DNA of 64,000 bases from assembly GCF_001586275.1 (NCBI RefSeq), contig NZ_CP014545.1:2072501-2136500 (forward strand), given 5' to 3'. The translations under genes and the position numbers were made by a program. Position 1 is the first letter of the stretch, and every line of letters begins with the position of its first letter. Shown in pieces: positions 18,049 to 26,654 of the stretch. The notes under the pieces were generated by a model. The model saw only the letters and a program-made list of their open reading frames with translations, ran no database searches and was not told where the DNA came from. This DNA comes from Sphingorhabdus sp. M41. Its GTDB lineage: Bacteria; Pseudomonadota; Alphaproteobacteria; Sphingomonadales; Sphingomonadaceae.

Positions 18049-19839
18049 ATGCGCAACCTGCTTCTTTCCACTATTGCTCTCGCCGCTTTCACAATCAGCC
18101 CTGCTGCCGCGCAGGAAACAGCGGCTCCGGAAAAGCCGGCACTTGATATCGGTGGTGGCGGACGGCCGGTTGGCGAAGCCTGGTCGCGCAGTCCGGTTCA
18201 TGCACAGCATGGCATGGCGGCGACAGCCCATCCGCTGGCCAGCCAGATCGCCATCGACATATTGAAAAAAGGCGGCACCGCCGTGGATGCCGCGATAGCG
18301 GCGAACGCGGCCCTGGGCCTGATGGAGCCGACCGGCAACGGCATTGGCGGCGATCTGTTCGCGATTATCTGGGATCCGAAGACGCAGAAATTATACGGCC
18401 TGAACGGATCGGGCAAAAGCCCGATGGGGACCAGCTACCAGCAGTTCATCAAGCAGCTCAAGGGCAGCAAGACGATTCCGCCCTTTGGCCCGATGCCGAT
18501 CACCGTACCCGGGACAGTCGACGCATGGTTCGAAATGCACGGAAAGTTCGGCAAGCTGAGCATGGCCGACATTCTTGCGCCCACAATATCCTACGCCAAC
18601 GAAGGCCATCCGGTAGCTCCGGTAATCGGCTATTATCTCGACAGCAATCTCAAGCGGTTCGAGCAAAGCCTCGATATGATCGGTGATTTCGACAATGCGC
18701 GGAATACCTATTTCAAGAATGGCGCGCCCAGGGCGGGAGAGATTTTCAAGAACCCCGATCTCGCCAATACACTCGGCAAGATTGCTACCGGTGGCCGCGA
18801 TGCCTTTTACAAGGGCGACATTGCGAAAACCATCGACGCCTATTTCAAGCGGATTGGCGGCAATCTGCGCTACGAGGATTTTGCCGCGCACAGCAGCTTA
18901 TGGGTAGAACCGGGCTGCGTTGACTATCGCAAGGGCTATGAACTATGCGAACTGCCGCCAAACTCACAAGGTTTTGCGGCGCTGCAAATGGCGAATATCC
19001 TGAAAAATGTTGATCTGGCCCGATGGCCGCGGGGCAGCGCTGAAGTGCTGCACTATATCACCGAGGCCAAACGACTGGCCTTTGAAGATGTCGCGCGCTT
19101 TTACGCTGATCCGGAGGCATCCCCTGCCCCGCTGGAATGGCTGTTGTCGGATGATTATGGCAAAGAGCGTTTCGACCTGATCGACCCGGCAAAAGCCACG
19201 TCCGGCTTCGGCCCCGGCGAGCCCAAGCTGGAAGGCGAAGGCGACACGACCTATCTCACCGTCGCCGACAAGGATGGCATGATGGTCTCGCTGATCCAGT
19301 CCAATTATCGCGGCATGGGTAGCGGGCTGGTTGCAGACGGGCTCGGCTTCATGTTTCAGGATCGCGGCGAATTATACTCGCTCGATGCCAAGCATCCCAA
19401 TGCCTATGCGCCCGGCAAGCGCCCGTTCCAGACGATCATTCCGGCCTTCATGAAGAAGGACGGCAAGCCGTTCATGTCCTTTGGCCTGATGGGCGGCGGT
19501 ATGCAGCCGCAGGGCCATGTCCAGGTGATGATCAACATGGTGGACTATGGCATGAACCTGCAGGAAGCCGGCGACGCGGCACGCCTGAACCATGATGGTG
19601 GCCGCCAGCCGACCGATGATCTGGCGGGAACCGGCGCTGATCTTCTGGGTATACTCCATGTCGAACCGGGTATATCGGCGGAAACGATCGAACGGCTCAA
19701 GGCGATGGGCCACGAGGTTAAAGTCGTGAGCAATGGTGCAATGTTTGGCGGCTATCAGGCGATCACGCGCGATGCGAAGACTGGCGTGTACACCGGCGCG
19801 ACCGAAATGCGTAAGGACGGTCAGGCGATTGGCTACTAA
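18049..19839 (+). CDS. ggt: Gamma-glutamyltransferase, secreted
   Basis: Cleaves or transfers the gamma-glutamyl group of glutathione in the periplasm. ATG 18049 gives 596 residues with a signal peptide (MRNLLLSTIALAAFT through AAA-Q, cleavage about residue 22); the frame is open further upstream but would bury this signal. The large-subunit signature HPLASQIAIDILKKGG and GNGIGGDLFAI are present. The autoprocessing threonine is Thr400 in GDTTYLTVADKDG, followed by the MGSGLVADGLGFMFQDRG oxyanion region. The precursor should self-cleave into two subunits. A DsrE gene follows 45 bases downstream. Confidence 0.93.
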   Translation: MRNLLLSTIALAAFTISPAAAQETAAPEKPALDIGGGGRPVGEAWSRSPVHAQHGMAATAHPLASQIAIDILKKGGTAVDAAIAANAALGLMEPTGNGIGGDLFAIIWDPKTQKLYGLNGSGKSPMGTSYQQFIKQLKGSKTIPPFGPMPITVPGTVDAWFEMHGKFGKLSMADILAPTISYANEGHPVAPVIGYYLDSNLKRFEQSLDMIGDFDNARNTYFKNGAPRAGEIFKNPDLANTLGKIATGGRDAFYKGDIAKTIDAYFKRIGGNLRYEDFAAHSSLWVEPGCVDYRKGYELCELPPNSQGFAALQMANILKNVDLARWPRGSAEVLHYITEAKRLAFEDVARFYADPEASPAPLEWLLSDDYGKERFDLIDPAKATSGFGPGEPKLEGEGDTTYLTVADKDGMMVSLIQSNYRGMGSGLVADGLGFMFQDRGELYSLDAKHPNAYAPGKRPFQTIIPAFMKKDGKPFMSFGLMGGGMQPQGHVQVMINMVDYGMNLQEAGDAARLNHDGGRQPTDDLAGTGADLLGILHVEPGISAETIERLKAMGHEVKVVSNGAMFGGYQAITRDAKTGVYTGATEMRKDGQAIGY

Positions 19840-19884
19840 AATGGCGACAAGATTGCCTCAAACAGCAAACGAACAGGATCAAAA

Positions 19885-20430
19885 ATGAAAATAATCCGTC
19901 TCGCCCTGATGCTCCCCTTGTTGGCGCTCGCACAAACCGCGTCGGCGCAGATGGAAAATTTCAAACCTGGACCGGTCTTCGAATCTTTTGGCCCGACGGC
20001 ACCAGTTGAGCAAAGCGAACCGGTGGCGAAAGATGCTATGTTCAACATTGCCTTCGACGTCGCCACGCCCGCTGAATCGGGCAAGATCAATCGCACCATC
20101 GAAAGCGCTGCCCGCTTCATCAACATGCACGTTGCCGCTGGCGTTCCGGAAGAGAATATCCGTCTTGCCATCGTCGTCCATGGCGGTGCCTCGCTCGATC
20201 TCACCAGTCAGGAATTTTTCGCGGCGCACAAGGATGGCGCACAAAATGCCAGCGCAGCAGCCATCGCGCAATTGCAGGAACATGGCGTGATATTCTATCT
20301 CTGTGGCCAAAGCGCGGCGGCCCATGGCATCGACAATGCCGACCTGCTGCCGGGCATTAATATGTCTCTCTCCGCAATGACCGCCCATGCCTTGCTGCAA
20401 CAGCAGGGCTTTACCATCAACCCCTTCTGA
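19885..20430 (+). CDS. Secreted DsrE-family protein
   Basis: A 181-residue exported protein. Residues 1-21 form a signal peptide (MKIIRLALMLPLLALAQTA, cleavage after ASA). The mature part has the DsrE/YchN fold pattern: a strand FNIAFDVA, RLAIVVHGGASLDL, and a later GVIFYLCGQSAAAHGI containing the only obvious cysteine. DsrE-like proteins take part in sulfur-relay or thiol chemistry. Its place directly after gamma-glutamyltransferase suggests a link to glutathione-derived sulfur in the periplasm, but this is inference. It may be co-transcribed with the hydrolase downstream. Confidence 0.8.
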   Translation: MKIIRLALMLPLLALAQTASAQMENFKPGPVFESFGPTAPVEQSEPVAKDAMFNIAFDVATPAESGKINRTIESAARFINMHVAAGVPEENIRLAIVVHGGASLDLTSQEFFAAHKDGAQNASAAAIAQLQEHGVIFYLCGQSAAAHGIDNADLLPGINMSLSAMTAHALLQQQGFTINPF

Positions 20431-20448
20431 ACCAGCGGCAAACGCGTT

Positions 20449-21144
20449 ATGTTGAAGGTCGCAAGCTATAATATTCACAAGGGCATCGGTACGGATCGAC
20501 GGCGCAATCCGGGCCGGATCATCGATGTGCTGAACGAAATCGACGCCGATATCATCGCGCTGCAGGAGGCGGATCGCCGCTTTGGTGCGCGAGCCGCCGC
20601 CATCCCTGAAAAACTGCTGGAAATGCACAGCGACTATCGCGCGATTCCGCTGGATGTACAGATCGATTCAATGGGCTGGCATGGCAATGCGATATTGGCC
20701 CGCAAATCTGCGACGGTGATCGCGCATGATATCATGCATATCCCCTGCCTCGAACCGCGCGGCGCGATCATGGCCCATTTCGAACTGGCAGGACAACAGC
20801 TGGCAGTTTTCGGTATGCATCTCGATCTGTCCGGCCTGTGGCGCAGACGGCAGGCCGCAGCCATCATCAAGCTTGCACAGGAAAAGCAAAAAGACGCGCC
20901 GGTGCTGCTGATGGGCGATCTCAACGAGTGGAGCGCGGCCGGCGGCTGTCTGAAGGATTTCGGCAAGGCTTTCGAGATGATCCATTGCGGTCGGAGCTTT
21001 CATTCCCGCGGCCCGATTGCGACGCTCGACCGGATCATGCACTCGGACGGCATCCGCTCATTCGAGGCGGGCGTCCACGATAGCCCGTCGGCGCGCAAGG
21101 CATCCGACCATTTGCCGGTATGGGCCAAAATCGCGGTCGACTGA
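20449..21144 (+). CDS. Endonuclease/exonuclease/phosphatase (EEP) family protein
   Basis: A 231-residue Mg-dependent phosphoesterase. It begins MLKVASYNIHKGIGTDRR, then ADIIALQEADRR with the metal-binding Glu, a central GMHLDL, LMGDLNEW with the Asp-Asn pair and a final ASDHLPVWA with the catalytic His. This layout is that of small cytoplasmic EEP hydrolases, and no signal peptide is seen. The substrate could be a nucleic acid, a phospholipid or an inositol phosphate. It starts 18 bases after the DsrE stop and precedes the cco operon, from which it is separated by a promoter gap. Confidence 0.85.
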   Translation: MLKVASYNIHKGIGTDRRRNPGRIIDVLNEIDADIIALQEADRRFGARAAAIPEKLLEMHSDYRAIPLDVQIDSMGWHGNAILARKSATVIAHDIMHIPCLEPRGAIMAHFELAGQQLAVFGMHLDLSGLWRRRQAAAIIKLAQEKQKDAPVLLMGDLNEWSAAGGCLKDFGKAFEMIHCGRSFHSRGPIATLDRIMHSDGIRSFEAGVHDSPSARKASDHLPVWAKIAVD

Positions 21145-21171
21145 ACGCCTGCCCGCCAGTTTATTGCCCAA

Positions 21172-21179
21172 CTACGTAA
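21172..21179 (+). promoter_or_regulatory. FixJ-like binding site upstream of ccoN
   Basis: CTACGTAA lies 66 bases before the ccoN start. It matches seven of eight positions of CTACKTAC, the complement of the published rhizobial FixJ consensus GTAMGTAG. The same eight bases occur before the peroxiredoxin gene, and a related GTACGTAC precedes fixL. No TTGAT-N4-ATCAA FNR-type box was found in this gap. Confidence 0.4.
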
Positions 21180-21244
21180 CTCTACTGATATAGCCCCAAC
21201 CGGCAGACTGCTAGCGGCTTTCCTATAGAACGGGGAAGGACGTT

Positions 21245-22903
21245 ATGGACAATTTACTGGTGAAGGCCGGCGGGTGGTTGCTGCTCGTGTTTTTGGCATT
21301 CGTTGCGATGGTATTGGCTGCGGATGGAGGATTTGCCGTGCATATGGCAATCATCATGATCGCCTGCCTGATCGCGCTCTGGGTGACGGTCAGCAAGGCT
21401 GATTATGCCGCCATCGGGCGCGGCATATTGAGAGCGCCCGCAGATCCCGGCAAATATGACGACGATCCGATCCGCTGGGGCGTGATCGCGACCCTGTTCT
21501 GGGGCATGGCGGGCTTCGCTGTTGGCTTGTTCATCGCTCTGCAGCTCGCCTTTCCGGTGCTCAATCTGGGGCTGGAATATACCACTTTCGGGCGACTCCG
21601 CCCGCTGCACACTTCTGCCGTCATTTTCGCTTTCGGAGGCAATGCGCTGATTGCGACGAGTTTCTATATCGTCCAGCGCACTTGCAGGGCGAGGCTGGCC
21701 TTCCCCCGCCTCGCCCGTTTTGTCTTCTGGGGCTATCAGCTGTTCATCGTGCTGGCCGCTACCGGCTATCTTTTGGGCGTCACCCAGTCGAAGGAATATG
21801 CCGAGCCCGAATGGTATGTCGATATCTGGCTCACCATTGTCTGGGTCAGCTATGCAGCCGTGTTCATCGGCACGATCGTCAAGCGCTCGGAACCGCATAT
21901 CTATGTCGCCAACTGGTTCTTCCTGGCATTCATCCTGACCGTGGCGATGCTGCATCTGGTCAATGGCCTGGCGATGCCGGTCAGCCTGCTCGGCGCAAAA
22001 AGCTACAGCGCCTTTGCCGGGGTTCAGGATGCGCTGACCCAATGGTGGTACGGCCATAATGCGGTCGGCTTTTTCCTGACCGCCGGCTTCCTTGGCATGA
22101 TGTATTATTTCGTGCCGAAACAGGCCGAGCGACCGGTCTACAGCTATCGCCTGTCGATCATCCACTTCTGGTCGCTGATCTTCCTCTATATCTGGGCCGG
22201 TCCGCACCATCTTCACTATACCGCGCTGCCCGACTGGGCGCAGACGCTGGGCATGGTCTTCTCGATCGTCCTGTGGATGCCAAGCTGGGGCGGCATGATC
22301 AACGGCCTGATGACGCTGAACGGCGCCTGGGACAAGATCCGCACCGATCCGATCATCCGGATGATGGTGCTCGCACTCGCCTTTTACGGCATGAGCACGT
22401 TCGAAGGCCCAATGATGTCGATCAAATCGGTCAACAGCCTGTCGCATTATACCGACTGGACCATCGGCCATGTGCACAGCGGTGCGCTCGGCTGGAACGG
22501 CATGATCACCTTCGCCGCGCTATACTTCATGGTGCCGCGTCTCTGGGGTCATCCGAGATTGTACAGCCTGCGGATGGTGAACTGGCACTTCTGGCTCGCG
22601 ACCATCGGTATCGTTCTCTACGTCGCCTCGATGTGGGTCGCCGGTATCATGCAGGGCCTGATGTGGCGCGAATATGGTGACGACGGCTATCTCGTCTACG
22701 CCTTCAGCGAAGTCGTCTCGGCGATGTTCCCGATGTATCTGATCCGCGCAGCCGGTGGCCTGCTCTATCTCGCTGGCGCAGCCGTGATGATCTACAATGT
22801 CTGGATGACCATTGCCGGCAAGGTCCGGGATGAGAAATCGATGACCGAAACACCCTATGACCAATCCGCCGACAAGCCGCTGGTCGCGGCCCCGGCAGAG
22901 TGA
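21245..22903 (+). CDS. ccoN: cbb3-type cytochrome c oxidase subunit I
   Basis: Catalytic heme-copper subunit of the high-affinity terminal oxidase, reducing oxygen to water in the inner membrane. 552 residues with about 12 to 14 membrane helices. Heme and CuB ligand regions are visible: [41 protein letters not shown] and [12 protein letters not shown]. The N-terminus carries one extra helix, as in many alphaproteobacterial CcoN. A strong ribosome site (GGGGAAGG) precedes ATG 21245. It opens an operon of eight oxidase genes whose ends mostly overlap. Confidence 0.96.
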   Translation: MDNLLVKAGGWLLLVFLAFVAMVLAADGGFAVHMAIIMIACLIALWVTVSKADYAAIGRGILRAPADPGKYDDDPIRWGVIATLFWGMAGFAVGLFIALQLAFPVLNLGLEYTTFGRLRPLHTSAVIFAFGGNALIATSFYIVQRTCRARLAFPRLARFVFWGYQLFIVLAATGYLLGVTQSKEYAEPEWYVDIWLTIVWVSYAAVFIGTIVKRSEPHIYVANWFFLAFILTVAMLHLVNGLAMPVSLLGAKSYSAFAGVQDALTQWWYGHNAVGFFLTAGFLGMMYYFVPKQAERPVYSYRLSIIHFWSLIFLYIWAGPHHLHYTALPDWAQTLGMVFSIVLWMPSWGGMINGLMTLNGAWDKIRTDPIIRMMVLALAFYGMSTFEGPMMSIKSVNSLSHYTDWTIGHVHSGALGWNGMITFAALYFMVPRLWGHPRLYSLRMVNWHFWLATIGIVLYVASMWVAGIMQGLMWREYGDDGYLVYAFSEVVSAMFPMYLIRAAGGLLYLAGAAVMIYNVWMTIAGKVRDEKSMTETPYDQSADKPLVAAPAE

Positions 22904-22916
22904 GGGAGACAGGAAC

Positions 22917-23651
22917 ATGACCACACTCACGCAAAAGCACAAGAAGATCGAGCGCAGCATCACGCTGCTGGCGGTACTCTCTCTGGTCACGGTGGCAATC
23001 GGCGGGATCGTCGAGATCGCACCGCTTTTCTGGATCGACAATACAGTGGAGGAAGTCGACGGAGTGCGGCCCTATACCCCGCTCGAACTGGCTGGCCGCA
23101 ATATCTATGTCCGTGAGGGCTGCTATTCCTGCCACAGCCAGATGATCCGGCCGTTCCGCGACGAGGTGGAGCGCTATGGCCATTATTCGCTGGCGGCGGA
23201 ATCGATGTATGACCATCCGTTTCAATGGGGTTCCAAGCGCACCGGGCCGGATCTGGCTAGAGTCGGAGGCCGCTATTCGGATGAATGGCATGTTCAGCAT
23301 CTGACCGACCCGCGCGCCGTCGTGCCGGAATCGATCATGCCGCCTTATGCCTTTCTTGCCGAAAAGAAATTGAACGCGGGCGACATGAGCGGCCATCTGC
23401 GCGCCCTGAAGCGGGTTGGCGTTCCCTATAGCGAGGAAGCGATCGAAAAGGCCAATGAGGATCTGCTGACCCAGGTCGATCCGATGGCCAGCACGACCGA
23501 GCTCGAGAAACGCTATCCCAAGGTGCAGGTCCGCGACTTTGACGGCAATCCGGACAGTCTCACCGAAATGGACGCCCTGGTCGCCTATTTACAGATGATC
23601 GGCACATTGGTCGATTTCGAGGCAGGTGAAGCACAGGAGCTGCCCCGATGA
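22917..23651 (+). CDS. ccoO: cbb3-type cytochrome c oxidase subunit II (monoheme)
   Basis: Membrane-anchored monoheme cytochrome c that carries electrons to CcoN. ATG 22917 is preferred, with GGGAGACAGG just upstream; an open frame further 5' runs into ccoN. 244 residues with one N-terminal helix (about 18-38) and the heme site CYSCH at residues 69-73 inside [17 protein letters not shown], the family signature. The TGA stop overlaps the ccoQ start as ATGA. Confidence 0.95.
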   Translation: MTTLTQKHKKIERSITLLAVLSLVTVAIGGIVEIAPLFWIDNTVEEVDGVRPYTPLELAGRNIYVREGCYSCHSQMIRPFRDEVERYGHYSLAAESMYDHPFQWGSKRTGPDLARVGGRYSDEWHVQHLTDPRAVVPESIMPPYAFLAEKKLNAGDMSGHLRALKRVGVPYSEEAIEKANEDLLTQVDPMASTTELEKRYPKVQVRDFDGNPDSLTEMDALVAYLQMIGTLVDFEAGEAQELPR

Positions 23652-23809
23652 ACTATGAAGCGCTGCGCCACTTTGCCGACAGCTGGGGCCTATTGTTCAT
23701 GGCTCTGGTCTTTCTGACCCTGATCGGCTGGACCTTTCGCCCCGGTGCCGGACGCCGGCACGAACAGGCCGCCCATATGATTTTTGACGAGGACAAGAAT
23801 GATGTCTGA
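23648..23809 (+). CDS. ccoQ: cbb3 oxidase small subunit CcoQ
   Basis: A 53-residue protein starting [14 protein letters not shown], with one membrane helix ([17 protein letters not shown]) followed by a short positively charged stretch and an acidic tail with FDEDKND. This is the size and layout of CcoQ, which stabilises the oxidase complex. It is squeezed between ccoO and ccoP: ATGA overlap with ccoO, and it ends inside the first codons of ccoP. It is easily missed by gene finders because of its length. Confidence 0.9.
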   Translation: MNYEALRHFADSWGLLFMALVFLTLIGWTFRPGAGRRHEQAAHMIFDEDKNDV

Positions 23810-24737
23810 GAAGAAACGCGTTGATCAACCGACCGGTACCGAAACCGTCGGCCATGAATGGGACGGTATCGAGGAACTCGACACGCCGATGCCGCGCTGG
23901 TGGCTGCTGACGCTATATGCGACAATCGTCTGGGCAATTGGCTATGTCATTCTCTATCCCGCCATACCGATGCTGAACTCCGCGAGCGAAGGCCTGCTCG
24001 GCTGGAGCAGCCGGGGCGACTACGCACAATCGGTGTCTGCGCGCGAAACTGAGCTGGAGCCAATCCGGCAGGCGCTGGTATCGACCGATATTCGCAAGCT
24101 GCACGGCAGTCCCGAACTGATGCAGCAGGCGGTCGAAGGCGGCCGGTCTGCCTTCAAGGTTCACTGTGTTCAGTGCCACGGCTCCGGTGCTGCTGGATCG
24201 AAGGGCTATCCCAATCTCAACGATGATGACTGGCTTTGGGGCGGCGATCTCGAAACGATCGAATATACGCTGATCCACGGCATCCGTAATCCGGACCACG
24301 ACCAGACCCGCTTCTCGCAAATGCCGGCCTTCGGCAAGGACGGCATATTGCAGTCGAATGAAATCCAGGATCTGGTTTCTCATGTCCGCGTCCTCGCGGG
24401 CCGGGAGAAGCAGAGCGCTGCAGCCACACGCGGAGCGGCCTTGTTTGAAACCAATTGTGCAGTCTGTCACGGCGCCGATGGCACCGGCGACCGCACTCAG
24501 GGCGCGCCCAATCTCACCGATGCGATCAGCCTCTATGGGCTCGACCGCGCTTCGCTGACCGACACGATCACCAACAGCCGTTACGGCGTGATGCCGCGCT
24601 GGGGACAGCGGCTCGACAGCGCGACCATCCGGATGCTGACGGCCTATGTCCATTCGCTTGGCGGCGGCGAAAAACTGCCAGCGCTGGATGAAACGGCTGG
24701 CACGCCGGGCGAAAGCGGGAACGATGAGCAATCCTAA
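23799..24737 (+). CDS. ccoP: cbb3-type cytochrome c oxidase subunit III (diheme)
   Basis: Diheme cytochrome c subunit that accepts electrons from soluble c-type cytochromes. 312 residues from ATG 23799 (a second ATG follows immediately at 23802). The N-terminus has VGHEWDGIEELDTPMPRWW, diagnostic of CcoP, then one membrane helix. Two heme-binding motifs are visible: CVQCH at residues 123-127 and CAVCH at 220-224. The distal axial methionines probably lie in SQMPAFG and GVMPRWG. Overlaps both ccoQ and ccoG by about a dozen bases. Confidence 0.95.
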   Translation: MMSEKKRVDQPTGTETVGHEWDGIEELDTPMPRWWLLTLYATIVWAIGYVILYPAIPMLNSASEGLLGWSSRGDYAQSVSARETELEPIRQALVSTDIRKLHGSPELMQQAVEGGRSAFKVHCVQCHGSGAAGSKGYPNLNDDDWLWGGDLETIEYTLIHGIRNPDHDQTRFSQMPAFGKDGILQSNEIQDLVSHVRVLAGREKQSAAATRGAALFETNCAVCHGADGTGDRTQGAPNLTDAISLYGLDRASLTDTITNSRYGVMPRWGQRLDSATIRMLTAYVHSLGGGEKLPALDETAGTPGESGNDEQS

Positions 24738-26181
24738 GGAAATTCTCGATCCCGAGCTGAAACTTTATGAATCGCGCAAGAATGTTTTTCCGAAGGCGGT
24801 TGACGGCACGTTCCGGCGGCTGAAATGGGTGATCATGGCGATCACCCTCGCCATCTATTATGTCACGCCATGGATCCGCTGGGATCGCGGGCCCTATGCC
24901 CCCAATCAGGCGGTGCTCGTCGATCTCGCCAACCGGCGTTTCTACATGTTCGGCATCGAAATCTGGCCGCATGAATTTTATTATGTCGCGGGCATGCTGG
25001 TCATGGCCGGTATCGGGCTTTTTCTCGTCACCTCTGCTGTGGGCCGGGCATGGTGCGGCTATTCCTGCCCGCAGACTGTCTGGACCGACCTGTTCCAACA
25101 TGTCGAACGCGCCATCGACGGTGACCGCAATGCCCAGTTCCGCCTGCAGGACGCGCCCTGGGGACCGAAGAAGATCGGCAAACGGTTGTTGAAATGGTCG
25201 GTGTGGCTGTTCATCGCCTTCTGGACCGGTGGTGCGTGGATCATGTATTTCGCCGATGCGCCCACGCTTGTGGTGGATTTCTGGAGCGGTCAGGCCCCGT
25301 TTGTCGCTTATGCCACGGTGGGCGTGCTGACGCTGACCACCTTCATCTTCGGCGGCTTCATGCGCGAACAGGTGTGCATCTACATGTGTCCCTGGCCGCG
25401 CATCCAGACCGCGATGATGGACGAAAAATCGCTGACCGTCACCTACAAGGACTGGCGCGGCGAGCCGCGCGGCAGCGTGAAAAAGGCGGAGGCCCAGCCG
25501 GGTGCCTTCGGCGACTGCATCGACTGCAACCAGTGTGTAGCGGTGTGTCCAACCGGCATCGATATCCGCGAAGGACCGCAAATCGGCTGCATCACCTGCG
25601 CCCTGTGCATCGACGCCTGCGACAAGGTTATGGATCAGGTCGGGCGTCCGCGCGGACTGATCGACTATGCCACGCTGGAAGACGCCGAACTGGAAAAGGC
25701 CGGCAAACCTCATAATCCGGTGCTGAAAACATTGTTCCGTCCCCGCACGATCCTTTATTTCTCGATCTGGGGCGCAATCGGACTGGCGATGCTGTTCGCG
25801 GTCGGCAACCGGACGCGCATCGATATCAGCGCAAATCATGACCGCAACCCGGTTTATGTCCAGCTCGCCGACGGCCATGTCCGCAACAGCTACACGATCA
25901 ATCTGCGCAATATGGAGAACCGACCGCGCGACATGATCATCGGCATGACTGAACTCAAGGGCGCCGTGATGTGGTCCAACGCCGGATCACGGGAAGCTGC
26001 GGGCCAGACGCTGGTCACCACGGTTCCGGCCGACAGCGTAGCGAGACTGCGGCTTTATGTCGCCGCTCCGGGTGACGGACGGGTCCGGGAGGACTTCGCC
26101 CTGACAGTGATCGCTGCGGATGACGCGGAAGCGAGCGATATTGACGAGGTATTTTTCGAAAGACCGGAGACAGGCGAATGA
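24724..26181 (+). CDS. ccoG: Cytochrome oxidase assembly ferredoxin-like protein CcoG
   Basis: Membrane iron-sulfur protein (FixG/RdxA) proposed to act in copper reduction or redox supply during cbb3 assembly. ATG 24724 lies within the last codons of ccoP and begins MSNPKEILDPELKLYESRK; 485 residues. Several membrane helices precede two 4Fe-4S motifs: CIDCNQCVAVCPTGID and CITCALCIDACDKV. An immunoglobulin-like C-terminal domain follows the last helix. The stop overlaps the ccoH start. Confidence 0.94.
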   Translation: MSNPKEILDPELKLYESRKNVFPKAVDGTFRRLKWVIMAITLAIYYVTPWIRWDRGPYAPNQAVLVDLANRRFYMFGIEIWPHEFYYVAGMLVMAGIGLFLVTSAVGRAWCGYSCPQTVWTDLFQHVERAIDGDRNAQFRLQDAPWGPKKIGKRLLKWSVWLFIAFWTGGAWIMYFADAPTLVVDFWSGQAPFVAYATVGVLTLTTFIFGGFMREQVCIYMCPWPRIQTAMMDEKSLTVTYKDWRGEPRGSVKKAEAQPGAFGDCIDCNQCVAVCPTGIDIREGPQIGCITCALCIDACDKVMDQVGRPRGLIDYATLEDAELEKAGKPHNPVLKTLFRPRTILYFSIWGAIGLAMLFAVGNRTRIDISANHDRNPVYVQLADGHVRNSYTINLRNMENRPRDMIIGMTELKGAVMWSNAGSREAAGQTLVTTVPADSVARLRLYVAAPGDGRVREDFALTVIAADDAEASDIDEVFFERPETGE

Positions 26182-26654
26182 GCGAGAAAACTCCTGCAGT
26201 GAAGAAATTCACCGGCTATCATGCCGCGGCGATGATCGTTGCCTTTTTCGGGGTGGTCGTGGTTGTCAATCTGGTGATGGCGCAATTTGCTCTGTCGACA
26301 TTCAGCGGCACGGTCGTCGACAACAGCTATGTGGCGAGCCAGAAATATAATGAATGGCTGGAACAGGCCCGCAATCAGAAGGAATATCGCTGGACCGTGT
26401 CGCCTGCCTTCCGGAAAGCGGGCAAGGCCGCCATAACCATCACCGCCGAAGACGGCACCGCCCTGCAAAAAGCGACGATGACTGCTGTTGCAGAACATCC
26501 GATTGGTCAGTCCGATCCGTTCGAGGTCAGCTTCGCCCAGACCGGTACAGGCGAATATCACAGCGTGCAGTCCCTGCCCGAGGGCCGCTGGAAACTGAAG
26601 ATCATCATCACCCAGGATGACAAGAATATGCGCGTGGTTCGGGATATCTGGTGA
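26178..26654 (+). CDS. ccoH: FixH family protein (CcoH)
   Basis: Small membrane protein required for assembly or stability of cbb3 oxidase. 158 residues with one N-terminal helix (AAMIVAFFGVVVVVNLVMA) containing the polar Asn typical of FixH, then a periplasmic beta-rich domain with YNEWLEQARNQKEYRW. The start overlaps ccoG by ATGA and its end overlaps ccoI by GTGA, so translation is coupled throughout. Confidence 0.92.
   Translation: MSEKTPAVKKFTGYHAAAMIVAFFGVVVVVNLVMAQFALSTFSGTVVDNSYVASQKYNEWLEQARNQKEYRWTVSPAFRKAGKAAITITAEDGTALQKATMTAVAEHPIGQSDPFEVSFAQTGTGEYHSVQSLPEGRWKLKIIITQDDKNMRVVRDIW

Noticed and set aside
21254-22477. Long minus-strand ORF of 407 codons opposite ccoN
   Set aside because: Antisense shadow of a membrane protein gene; the His/Asp/Gln-rich product is typical of such artefacts.
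24568-25878. Minus-strand ORF of 436 codons opposite ccoP and ccoG
   Set aside because: Shadow of the real oxidase genes, which carry heme and iron-sulfur motifs on the plus strand.
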